From positions 1 through 64,000 of the forward strand of contig CAWBNK010000025.1 of assembly GCA_963790065.1 (NCBI GenBank): 64,000 nt of DNA, written 5' to 3'. The position numbers and the translations under genes were made by a program. Under the pieces are notes generated by a model. It had not been told where the DNA came from, searched no databases, and was given only the letters and a program-made list of their open reading frames with translations. Shown one piece after another: positions 1 to 7,475 of this stretch. The DNA comes from Palsa-504 sp963790065 (lineage in GTDB: Bacteria > Actinomycetota > Actinomycetes > Streptosporangiales > Streptosporangiaceae). The stretch's first letter is position 1, and each line of letters opens with the position of its first letter.

Positions 1-2
1 GC

Positions 3-890
3 ATCGGCCGGCTCTACTGGCGCACGCTGCGCGTCAGGGACCGGCGGCAGGTGACCGACGCGGACCAGATCGCGGCCGAATGCGTCACTCATCTGCGGCA
101 GGCCACTAATGCCGGGCGGATCCGGCCGATGATCACCGTCTTCGCGCCCGATGCTCCGGGGCGGCCAGGCCCGCGCATCCTCAATTCGCAGCTGATTGGC
201 TACGCCGGACATGAGCCCGGCGGGGCCCTGGTCGGGGACCCGGCGCACCTGGAGATCACCCGCCTGGCGCACGAGCTCGGCTGGCGGCCCGGCGATCCGC
301 CCGGCCGGTTCGACCTGCTACCGCTGATCATCGCCTCGCCCGGTTTACCGCCGGCCTGGTTCGAGCTGCCCGCAGACGCCGTGCTCGAGGTCCCGTTGCG
401 CCATCCCGAGCTGGCCTGGTTTCGCGAGCTGCGGCTGCGCTGGTACGCGGTCCCGGTAATCAGCGACATGTACCTGGAGGCGGGCGGCATCCGCTATCCG
501 GCCGCGCCGTTCAACGGCTGGTACATGTGCACCGAGATCGGCTCTCGCGACCTCGGCGACGAGGACCGGTACGACCAGCTGCCGGAGATCGCCGCCCGGA
601 TGGGCCTGCGCACCGACAGCCTCCGGACGCTGTGGAAGGACCGCGCGGTCACCGAGCTGAACGCCGCCGTGCTGCACTCCTACGAACTGTCCGGGGTGAA
701 GATCGCCGACCATCACACCGAGTCCGAGCGCTTCCTGACCCACGTCGGCAAAGAGCAGCAGCACGGCAGGCGGTGCCCGGCCGAGTGGTCCTGGATCGTG
801 CCGCCGACGGCCGGCTCGACCACCCCCGTATTCCACCGCACCTACGAGGATTTCGACGCGTCCCCGAACTTCCACCGGCACGCCGGTTAG
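3..890 (+). CDS. nos: Nitric oxide synthase oxygenase, 5' truncated by window edge
   Basis: Makes nitric oxide from L-arginine on a haem/tetrahydropterin centre, using electrons from a separate reductase. The open frame enters from the left edge: codons from base 3 read IGRLYWRTLRVRD, the stretch that directly follows the haem-ligating cysteine in NOS proteins. The first two bases (gc) could be the end of that cysteine codon, so the true start lies upstream. Further family hallmarks are FNGWYMCTEIG (substrate-binding glutamate), DEDRYDQLPEIAARMG, TLWKDRAVTELNAAVLHSY, DHHTES and the C-terminal PVFHRTYEDF. There is no reductase domain, as in other bacterial NOS. It converges on a flavohaemoglobin-like gene 56 bp downstream. 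An internal GTG at 51 is not the real start. Confidence 0.95.
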   Translation: MGRLYWRTLRVRDRRQVTDADQIAAECVTHLRQATNAGRIRPMITVFAPDAPGRPGPRILNSQLIGYAGHEPGGALVGDPAHLEITRLAHELGWRPGDPPGRFDLLPLIIASPGLPPAWFELPADAVLEVPLRHPELAWFRELRLRWYAVPVISDMYLEAGGIRYPAAPFNGWYMCTEIGSRDLGDEDRYDQLPEIAARMGLRTDSLRTLWKDRAVTELNAAVLHSYELSGVKIADHHTESERFLTHVGKEQQHGRRCPAEWSWIVPPTAGSTTPVFHRTYEDFDASPNFHRHAG

Positions 891-946
891 CAGGCGGCTC
901 GCTCCGGGTTCAGCGCCCGTTTCGGGTTCAGGGGCCGGCGCCGGCT

Positions 947-2488
947 TCAGGTGCCGGTGCCGGCCCGGGGCTTGTCCGCGAGCAGGGCGTCGTCGAAGTG
1001 GATGCGATCGCGCTCCAGGCCGCTCCGGGCCAGCACCCGGATGGTCTCGCGCACCATCTCCGGCGGGCCCGCGACGTACGCGTCGCAGTCGGTGTGCGGC
1101 ATGTACCGGGCGGCGACGCGGCCCACGTTACCCTGCATCCCCTCGAAGGCGGGGTCGTCCGAGGTGACCGGGACCAGCTCGAACCCGCTGTAGGCGTCCT
1201 GCAGCCGCCACAGATCCGGCAGGTCGTAGAGCTCGTGCCGCCGCCTCGCCCCGTAGTAGAGGCAGATCCGCCGCGGGGTCACGGACGACTCGCGCACCGC
1301 CTGCTCGATGATCGCCTTGATCGGCGACAGCCCGGTGCCGCCGGCCACGCACAGCAGGTCGCGGTCACCGGCTCCCGCCAGCGTCATCGTGCCCAGCGGC
1401 GGGCCCAGTACCAGCTCGGAGCCGGGGGCCGTGTGATGCACCAGGGCGTTGCTGACCCAGCCGCCAGGAATCGCCTTCACGTGCAGCGCTAACAGGCCAT
1501 CGTCGCGGGGCATGCGCGCGATCGAGTACGGCCGCCACACCTGCGGCCAGCGCGGGTGCTGCACGGTGAGGTGCTGGCCCGCCGTGAACGGCAGCGGCTG
1601 GTCCGGGGCGATGATCAGCACGGCGATGTCGTCCGCCCGGTGCTGGATCATGACGACCTCGGCGGTCCATGAGGCGGGACTGCGGGCGGCGTCCTCCTCG
1701 GCCGCCTTGATCATCAGCGACGAGCCGGCCTGGTAGACGGCGGTCCAGGCCTCTTCGGCCTCGCTGGTGAAGGCGTCCCTGGCGAAGGAACGCAGCGTGG
1801 CCAGCAGCGCCACGCCCACGGCCTCGTACATCTCCGGCTCGACCCGGTACTTGCGATGGTCCCGGCCCAGCTGGGACAGGTAGGCCGCCATCTCATCCGG
1901 CGTGGACAGGCTCTCCACGATCCGGCCCAGGGCCCGGAACAGCCGGTCCCGCAGCTCGTCCATGGCGGGCGGGAACAGCAGGCGCAGCTGCGGCTGACGC
2001 AGGAACAGCTGGCCGTAGAAGAAGCCCACCGCCTTGTCGCCCGCCTCGGCGACGTAGCGGAAGGTCTCCTTGATGGCCGCGATCGCCGGATCCGGAGCGG
2101 ACGAGGCCTCCGCCACGGCCGCGGGGGAGGGCGAGGCGGAGGGCCGGTCGGCCATCGGTGTGAGTTCCGGCTCGTCGGGCTCCTGCGCCACCTCGTCCGG
2201 CGTCGTCGCGGTCAGATCCGGCGGCGGCGTGGTCAGCTCCTGCGGTGCCACCGACTGTTCCGCCACTGACTCTTCCGCCACCGGCTCCCCCGCCGCCGGC
2301 CGCTCGTCCGGCGGCGCCAGCAGCACTGGTGCGGACAGCGGCTCCTGCTTGGCGTCGGCCTCGGCATCCAGGGCCTGCAGGCTCCGGTGCAGGCGGGTCA
2401 GCGTCTCCAGGTCCTTGCCCCACGTGCGCCCCCGCCACCAGGGTATTAATCCTCTGCGCCGATTCCGCTCAGCTTCCGTGGCGGTCAC
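947..2488 (-). CDS. Flavohaemoglobin-like protein (globin + FAD/NAD reductase) with long N-terminal extension
   Basis: Likely NO dioxygenase or a globin-coupled oxidoreductase. About residues 131-270 form a globin domain: FFYGQLF supplies the B10 tyrosine and LGRDHRKY the proximal histidine. Residues about 275-385 are the FAD domain (RPYSIA) and about 385-500 the NAD domain (GGTGLSPIKAI, YVAGPPEMV). The first ~125 residues are unlike the usual ~400-aa family and are rich in Pro, Glu and Ala. The position of the family's distal E7 glutamine appears to be leucine (ELRDRLF), so ligand handling may differ. The start is GTG at 2488, in a GTGA overlap with a tiny upstream frame. Placement beside NOS suggests it detoxifies NO or supplies electrons to NOS; the second idea is inference. 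Confidence 0.9.
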   Translation of the reverse strand: MTATEAERNRRRGLIPWWRGRTWGKDLETLTRLHRSLQALDAEADAKQEPLSAPVLLAPPDERPAAGEPVAEESVAEQSVAPQELTTPPPDLTATTPDEVAQEPDEPELTPMADRPSASPSPAAVAEASSAPDPAIAAIKETFRYVAEAGDKAVGFFYGQLFLRQPQLRLLFPPAMDELRDRLFRALGRIVESLSTPDEMAAYLSQLGRDHRKYRVEPEMYEAVGVALLATLRSFARDAFTSEAEEAWTAVYQAGSSLMIKAAEEDAARSPASWTAEVVMIQHRADDIAVLIIAPDQPLPFTAGQHLTVQHPRWPQVWRPYSIARMPRDDGLLALHVKAIPGGWVSNALVHHTAPGSELVLGPPLGTMTLAGAGDRDLLCVAGGTGLSPIKAIIEQAVRESSVTPRRICLYYGARRRHELYDLPDLWRLQDAYSGFELVPVTSDDPAFEGMQGNVGRVAARYMPHTDCDAYVAGPPEMVRETIRVLARSGLERDRIHFDDALLADKPRAGTGT

Positions 2489-2574
2489 TCCGCGACCCGC
2501 CGGGCCTCGGCGTCGGCCTTCAGCTGAGTCCGTGTGCAGCCGGCGAACTTACCCGACTGATCGCGGAAGGGCAT
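2485..2574 (-). CDS. Possible 29-aa leader ORF of the flavohaemoglobin gene
   Basis: An ATG at 2574 opens a 29-codon frame (MPFRDQSGKFAGC...) whose TGA overlaps the GTG start of the flavohaemoglobin-like gene, a classic translational coupling arrangement. A GGGAG sequence lies about 8 bases upstream of the ATG. No family is recognised; it may be a leader peptide or chance. Confidence 0.25.
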   Translation of the reverse strand: MPFRDQSGKFAGCTRTQLKADAEARRVAE

Positions 2575-2604
2575 CGTCGTGGTCTCCCATCTCGCTCCTC
2601 TGCT

Positions 2605-2622
2605 GTACTCCTCCGTAAGTAC
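2605..2622. promoter_or_regulatory. Inverted repeat upstream of flavohaemoglobin gene, possible TetR operator
   Basis: GTACT-N8-AGTAC lies between the TetR gene and the flavohaemoglobin-like gene, about 115 bp before the latter's start. Size and symmetry suit a small dimeric regulator. The link to the adjacent TetR protein is inference. Confidence 0.3.
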
Positions 2623-2778
2623 CTGAGCACGCAGGGTATTTACGCGATCCTATGCTGTGAGATGCCGACAAGTCGGGCCGTCTGCGGAATTACCCGCCGC
2701 CCCAGGTCGAGGCGGTGGTGGCGCCGTGCTCGGCGCAGGACGCGGTCCAGTGATCCGGCCAATCCTCGGCGGGCCGCT

Positions 2779-3429
2779 CTAGCGGCCGGCCAGGTCCAGG
2801 CCCATGATCGCCGCGTTGAAGACCCAGAGCCGTTCCGCGGTCGTCTGCTGCGGGATGGGCGGAGTACTGGTCAGCGCGGTAGCCAGCACGTGCCGCATGC
2901 CGCCGATGATCATCGCGCCGATGAAGCGCGGGTCGCGGTCGGCCGGGATCTCGCCCCGCTTCTGGCCCAGGGCCATGACGCAGGCGGCCAGGTCGATCAT
3001 CGCGTCGATGTGGCTGACCTCCTCGGCCGCCACCTCAGCGTCCAGGTGCAGGTGGGACAGGATCACCCGGGCCAGCGGGTCGCTAAAGTGGAAGGCCACC
3101 GTCAGCTCGGTGCGGCGCCGCTCGCGGACGGCGAAGCTCTGGCCCGGCGCCGGGTTGATCTCCAGCGCCTCCCCCCGGTAACGCTGGTAGAAGTCGTCGA
3201 CCACGGCACCGACCAGGGCGGCCCGCGAGCCGAAATGACGGTACAGTGCGCCGACCGACACCTGCGCCCGGGTCGCCACCGAATCAACCTCGAGCATGCC
3301 GTCGCGCTCCACCAGTTCCGCGCGCGCGGCCCTGATGATCCGCTGCCGGGTGGCGGCCCCCTTCGGCGTCTTGGGCTCCGGCCGGGCCGCAGGAACATGC
3401 GCCAGCGAGCCCCGTTCCTGCATGCCCAA
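2779..3429 (-). CDS. TetR family transcriptional regulator
   Basis: A 216-aa one-component repressor. Residues about 25-75 form the TetR helix-turn-helix (GAATRQRIIRAARAELVE ... VDSVATRAQVSVGALYRHFG). The rest is an all-helical ligand and dimer domain with no recognisable ligand signature. It sits on the same strand as, and about 290 bp upstream of, the flavohaemoglobin-like gene, so it may control that gene. An imperfect palindrome in the gap (2605-2622) is a candidate site. The family call is sure; the target is not. Confidence 0.92.
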   Translation of the reverse strand: MGMQERGSLAHVPAARPEPKTPKGAATRQRIIRAARAELVERDGMLEVDSVATRAQVSVGALYRHFGSRAALVGAVVDDFYQRYRGEALEINPAPGQSFAVRERRRTELTVAFHFSDPLARVILSHLHLDAEVAAEEVSHIDAMIDLAACVMALGQKRGEIPADRDPRFIGAMIIGGMRHVLATALTSTPPIPQQTTAERLWVFNAAIMGLDLAGR

Positions 3430-3537
3430 GTCGTCCTCCTCCAGGTGAGGTCACGCGCCACTGTCCACGGCCGATGCCCTAAACCTACTTGAGCATCAGG
3501 CCAGGTGGGTGACCATGCGGGCCCGGCCGGTAGCCGC

Positions 3538-4092
3538 TCAGCGGCGGTCCAGCGCGCCCTTGATCGCGGCGGTGATGAGGTCGGGGTCCTGGTCCCCGTC
3601 TATCTCGATCAGGATGCCCCGGCTCTGGTAGTAGGCGATCAGCGGCCTGGTCATCTCGGCGAACACCTCGAGCCGGTGCCTGATCACCCCGGCCGTGTCG
3701 TCCGCACGCGACCGGCCCATCAGCCGCTGCACTAGCACCTCCTCGGGCACCTCAAGGTGGATGGCCGCGTCCAGCGTCAGGTCGAGCCGCCGGGCCACGT
3801 CGGCGGCCTGCCTGGCCTGGGGCACGGTGCGGGGGAAGCCGTCCAGGATGTAGCCGCCCTGGGCCACCGCGTCGGCCGCGGCCGGGATCATCAGGTCGAA
3901 GACGATCTGGTCCGGGACCAGGTCGCCGCGTTGCTGGTAGCCGGCTACCTCGCGGCCGGCCGGCGTGCCCGCGGCCACCTCCGCGCGCAGCACGTCCCCG
4001 GATGAGATGTGCTGCACGCCGTACAGCTCGGCCAGCCGCTCGCCTTGCGTTCCCTTGCCGCCGCCCGGAGCGGCGAGCAACAGCAGCTTCAA
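3538..4092 (-). CDS. adk: Adenylate kinase, short LID-less form
   Basis: Interconverts ATP + AMP and 2 ADP in the cytoplasm. The P-loop APGGGKGTQ is at residues 8-16, followed by the AMP-binding SSGDVLR, YILDGFPRT and GRSRADDT motifs. At 184 aa it is the short type lacking the ~30-residue zinc or hydrogen-bonded LID insert. In actinomycetes the housekeeping adk normally sits in the ribosomal protein/secY region. This one stands alone, so it is probably a second adenylate/nucleoside monophosphate kinase and could prefer another nucleotide. Confidence 0.88.
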   Translation of the reverse strand: MKLLLLAAPGGGKGTQGERLAELYGVQHISSGDVLRAEVAAGTPAGREVAGYQQRGDLVPDQIVFDLMIPAAADAVAQGGYILDGFPRTVPQARQAADVARRLDLTLDAAIHLEVPEEVLVQRLMGRSRADDTAGVIRHRLEVFAEMTRPLIAYYQSRGILIEIDGDQDPDLITAAIKGALDRR

Positions 4093-4171
4093 TGCGCCTC
4101 CCAGGCGGACAGCGGAACAGGTAGTAAGGATTATCGCGGTAACAGCCTGGCAGCACCCTCATCCCGAGTGT

Positions 4172-4244
4172 GCTGGAATCCCGGTTTCACCACGCTCCGG
4201 CGCCGTAGTGCCTCAGCAGACAGCGTTCGCCCCGGGATTCCAGC
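4172..4244. repeat. Long-loop inverted repeat with perfect 13-bp arms
   Basis: GCTGGAATCCCGG (4172-4184) is repeated as its exact reverse complement at 4232-4244, with 47 bases between. It lies just upstream of the adenylate kinase gene, pointing away from it. It could be a structured RNA element, a recombination relic or a remnant of a small inverted-repeat element. Confidence 0.5.
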
Positions 4245-4477
4245 CGCGGAGCCAGCTGGGATCAAGGTCCCGGTTAAAGTCGGCTCGGCCGGATGCTAAC
4301 GCTGGTCCGGGCGAGCGGGCCAGGCCGGGCGGACGTCTCCGGATGCGGCATCAGTCCCGCGCGCGTGCTGCGGCCGGTCCCGTCGGCCACGTCTATCACA
4401 CAGTCCACGCAGGCCACGCCCGACCCGCGCCGCCAACCGGGACGATGGAACATCGACCCGGTCATAATGAGTCATAA

Positions 4478-4530
4478 CATGATCGCGGGCAGTTTTGGTC
4501 ACTATATGGCTCAAACTGCCCGTGATCATG
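4478..4530. repeat. Dispersed intergenic hairpin repeat, copy A
   Basis: Arms CATGATCGCGGGCAGTTT (4478-4495) and AAACTGCCCGTGATCATG (4513-4530) pair over 18 bp with one G-T wobble position. The 17-base loop begins TGGTCACTAT. A second copy with a closely related loop lies at 49534-49586. Confidence 0.75.
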
Positions 4531-4712
4531 GAAGCGGCACAGGCCCCGGCGGCTGGGGCGGGAGCAACGACTGAGGTTCCAGGGCCTGGCCGTCCGGCAG
4601 TTACTCCACAAGAGCCGACCCATGGTCCATCGTTCCGTTCCGCGAGGCGGTGCCGGGGCCGGATAGTGCCCGGACGGGCCCCGGCGGCGGGGCAAACGTT
4701 CCCTGCGGCGCC

Positions 4713-5723
4713 CTAGTGAACCGGCGCCAGGAAGGCCTCGACGCGGTGCAGCTCGGCGTCCAGCGCCGCGGACGGTGCCGGGTCGCCGAACCACTCGATG
4801 GTGACCGCCGGCAGGCCCGCCCGGACCGGCACCCCCCAGGTTCCCGCGGCCCGCCCGTCGACCAGCACGACCGGCCGCAGCATCCCGCCGCCGGGCAGGA
4901 CCCGGCGGTCGTGGCCGGCCGCGACCAGCGGCTCGCGGCGGCGGTAGCCGAGCATGGTGGTGTCGAAGGCGGCCAGCAGCAGGGCCGGCGGGGCCGCCGG
5001 CGGCGCCGCGTCGAACGTGCCGGGCAGGGCGAACAGCTCGCCGGCGGTCTCGGTGGGCGCCGCCGCGGCCAGCGCCCGCCGGGCCGTGGCCAGCGGCAGG
5101 CCGGACCACCAGGCCAGGTCGGCCGCCGAAGCCGGCCCGTACCCGGCCAGGTAGCGGCGGGCCAGGGTGGCCAGGGCCGCCTCGGCGTCCACCGCGGGTG
5201 GCGGCTGCGCCGCCCGGTACCGCCCATCGGGCAGGCCGGCCACCAGGCCCCGGGCGGCCGCCCACGGCATCAGCACGTTGACCGACGGCTGGCCGAGGGC
5301 CGGGTGCCCGCGCCCGGCCAGCTCCGCCAGCAGGGTGGCCCGGTCCAGCGGACGCCCGGCCAGCAGCTCCACCAGGTCGCCGAGCAGCCCGGACGCGACC
5401 TCGTAATCACCCCGGCGCCGCATCGCCTCCTCGAAGCGGGCCCGGTTGCGCGGGCCGAGCACCGCGTCCAGCCAGGGCAGGTCAGCCGGGTCGTGCAGGT
5501 GCACGGTGCCCCGCAGGGTCCAGGTCCGCACCAGCCGGGAACCGTCCACGCCGGCCCGGCGCAGCCCCGGGACCCGGGAGCGCAACGCCAGTGCGGCCGC
5601 CCGCACGTCCTGGGCCTGGATCCCCACCACGGCCCGGGCCGCGTCGACCGGGCCCGCGGCGGCGGTGGCCGGGGTCAGGCCCTGCGCGGCCAGCCGGAGC
5701 CGTCCCAGCCGGTCACCCGTCAC
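4713..5723 (-). CDS. AlkZ-like winged-helix DNA glycosylase (HTH_42 family)
   Basis: A 336-aa member of the family whose founder, Streptomyces AlkZ, removes bulky alkylated bases and unhooks interstrand crosslinks from natural products. The QxQ catalytic signature is visible as GIQAQDVRAA (residues ~34-43), followed by the conserved RTWTLRGTVHLH and DLPWL block and the C-terminal LVDGRAAGTW region. It is divergent from the nitroreductase gene, with about 77 bp between. No biosynthetic cluster is adjacent, so it may be a general alkylation repair or a YcaQ-like enzyme. Substrate is unknown. Confidence 0.85.
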   Translation of the reverse strand: MTGDRLGRLRLAAQGLTPATAAAGPVDAARAVVGIQAQDVRAAALALRSRVPGLRRAGVDGSRLVRTWTLRGTVHLHDPADLPWLDAVLGPRNRARFEEAMRRRGDYEVASGLLGDLVELLAGRPLDRATLLAELAGRGHPALGQPSVNVLMPWAAARGLVAGLPDGRYRAAQPPPAVDAEAALATLARRYLAGYGPASAADLAWWSGLPLATARRALAAAAPTETAGELFALPGTFDAAPPAAPPALLLAAFDTTMLGYRRREPLVAAGHDRRVLPGGGMLRPVVLVDGRAAGTWGVPVRAGLPAVTIEWFGDPAPSAALDAELHRVEAFLAPVH

Positions 5724-5800
5724 CCCGCTCTCGCCCGCCCCACGCCCCCATTCTCGGCCACCATGGCAACGAACGCGGCGGCGCAGGCGTTGAGACCGGC

Positions 5801-6310
5801 ATGCAGACCTGGCAGGCCATCACATCCCGGCGGAACGTCCGGTCGTTCGCCGACCGCCCGATCCCGGACGCCGACCTGGACCAGATCCTCGAGGCCGGCC
5901 GCCGCTCGCCGTCCTCGCAGAACTGGCAGCCGTGGGACTTCATCCTGGTCACCGACCGCGAGCAGCTGCGGGCGCTGGCCGCCGTCTGGCGGGGCGCGGC
6001 CCACGTGGCGGAGTCGGCGGCCACGATCGTGGTCATCGGCCCGGCCGCCGACAACGAGTTCCACCGGGCCCAGCTCGACCTGGGCCAGGCCACCATGGCC
6101 ATGCTGCTGGCCGCGGCCGACCTGGGCGTCGGCAGCTGCCACGCCGGAGTGGCCGACCTGCCGCTGGCCCGCGAGCTGCTCGGCTTCCCCGAAGACCGCG
6201 ACTGGGCCCTGCTCATCTCGCTCGGCTACCCGGCGGACCGGCCGCTGGCTCCGGTCAGGAACCCGCAGCGGCGGCCGTTCAGCGAGGTCGTGCACCGCGG
6301 CCGCTGGTAA
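5801..6310 (+). CDS. Nitroreductase family FMN oxidoreductase
   Basis: A 169-aa FMN-dependent NAD(P)H oxidoreductase of the small nitroreductase type. MQTWQAITSRRNVRSF at the N-terminus carries the phosphate-binding SRRNVR. SPSSQNWQPW and the later GVGSCHAG and LISLGYP segments complete the flavin pocket. I chose ATG 5801 because the conserved domain begins there; the upstream in-frame extension overlaps the divergent glycosylase gene and is low complexity. The physiological substrate cannot be read from sequence. Confidence 0.9.
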   Translation: MQTWQAITSRRNVRSFADRPIPDADLDQILEAGRRSPSSQNWQPWDFILVTDREQLRALAAVWRGAAHVAESAATIVVIGPAADNEFHRAQLDLGQATMAMLLAAADLGVGSCHAGVADLPLARELLGFPEDRDWALLISLGYPADRPLAPVRNPQRRPFSEVVHRGRW

Positions 6311-6383
6311 GCCGGCGAACGCGGTTGTCTCGCCCGGACGCCGCGAGTAGGCCGGTGACTGGGACTCCGAGGCGCTCGGCGCG

Positions 6384-7367
6384 GTGCTGGCCAGCGTCGG
6401 CCTGCACCAGCCGACCCGGATCAGCCGGTTCGGCAACCCCGCCAGGACCGCGAGCCAGTGGCGGCCGAACGGCCGGCCGCCCCGCTGGCCGCGGGCCCGC
6501 CGCTACCGCAGGCTGCGGGCCGGCGGCTACCGCAGGCTGCGCACCCGGCCGCGCGGCTTCGTCCCGGCCATGCTCGCGACGGGCCTGGCCGGCCTGGCGC
6601 TGATCGGCCTGGGCGCCTTCGCCGGAGTCCAGCCCGCCGTGGCCCTGCCGGGCAGCGTCGGGTCAGTCCGCGACCTCCTCGGCATCGCGGGCGGCCTGGC
6701 CGGGGCCTGGGTGGCCGGCTGGCTGTTCATCGTGGCCGTGCGCTCGGCCATTGCCACCGTCCGCTGGTCCGCGGCTTCCCGCGCCATGCGCTCGCCCGCG
6801 CCCTGGTCGCGGTTCTACCCCCACGGCACCAGGCGGGTCAGCCGGCCGCAGCTGCTCACGGTGGCGATGCTGCTCGCGGTGCCCGCCCTGGTCGGCTGGG
6901 GGCCGGTGGTGGGAGGGGTCACGCTGGTGCACGGCTTCTCCGACCAGGCCCTGGTGACGTACCTGCGGACCGTCGGCAGGCCCGCCCTGGGTGTCGTGAC
7001 CGGCGTCCCGCAGTACACCACCGGCATCGGCGGCAACAACACCGAGCTCACCTACCGGGCCAGCCTGGAGTTCCTGGCCGGCGCGCAGCAGGTGCTGACC
7101 CCCGATCCGGTCATCGGCGGCCGGGTCTGGCCGATCAGCGACGAGTTCGTGACCGTGATCTACGACCCGGCCCAGCCGCGGACGGCCGCCGTGGCCAGCC
7201 AGCTGCAGGGCTCGCCCTGGGGCGGCGCCCCGCTGGGCAACCTCATTTCCGGCGCCCTGCTCACGCTGGCCCTGCCCGTGCTGCTCTGGCGGCTGACCCG
7301 GCGGCTGCGGGCCACCAGCCGGGCCGCCCGCGCCAAGTTGCTCGAGGGCATCGGGTACGAGCCCTAA
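6384..7367 (+). CDS. Membrane protein of unknown function
   Basis: A 327-aa protein not assigned to a family. The first ~55 residues are Arg-rich with an internal repeat (YRRLRAGGYRRLRT). Hydrophobic spans follow at about 62-83, 98-122 and 155-178. Then comes a ~90-residue soluble segment with VTGVPQYTTGIGG and DEFVTVIYDPAQPRTA, then a last span near 285-302 and a basic cytoplasmic tail. An alternative start is ATG 6570, which would drop the basic region. The 74-bp gap after the nitroreductase could be co-transcribed. Function unknown. Confidence 0.65.
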   Translation: MLASVGLHQPTRISRFGNPARTASQWRPNGRPPRWPRARRYRRLRAGGYRRLRTRPRGFVPAMLATGLAGLALIGLGAFAGVQPAVALPGSVGSVRDLLGIAGGLAGAWVAGWLFIVAVRSAIATVRWSAASRAMRSPAPWSRFYPHGTRRVSRPQLLTVAMLLAVPALVGWGPVVGGVTLVHGFSDQALVTYLRTVGRPALGVVTGVPQYTTGIGGNNTELTYRASLEFLAGAQQVLTPDPVIGGRVWPISDEFVTVIYDPAQPRTAAVASQLQGSPWGGAPLGNLISGALLTLALPVLLWRLTRRLRATSRAARAKLLEGIGYEP

Positions 7368-7370
7368 CCG

Positions 7371-7475
7371 GTCCGCCCTAACGAACCCTGACGAATCTGC
7401 CCTGACGAATCCGCCCTGACGAATCCGCCCTGACGAATCCGCCCTGACGAATCCGCCTTAACGAATCCGCGCTGA
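7371..7475. repeat. 15-bp tandem repeat array between convergent genes
   Basis: About six and a half copies of a 15-base unit (CTGACGAATCCGCCC) lie between the stop of the + strand membrane protein gene and the stop of the - strand anti-sigma-like gene. The last unit overlaps the final codons of the latter (ARIR-stop). The array sits where a terminator is expected. Confidence 0.85.

Larger units (their letters stand above)
4093..4712. other. 620-bp non-coding stretch with two inverted repeats
   Basis: No open frame here looks like a protein. The stretch holds a perfect 13-bp inverted repeat with a 47-base loop (4172-4244) and one copy of the dispersed hairpin family (4478-4530), listed separately. 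Confidence 0.6.

Noticed and set aside
5591..5800. N-terminal extension of the nitroreductase
   Set aside because: It is Pro/Arg-rich, overlaps the divergent glycosylase gene, and the conserved domain starts exactly at ATG 5801.
7371..7475. CRISPR array
   Set aside because: Units are 15 bp and contiguous, with no spacers. No cas genes are present anywhere in the window.
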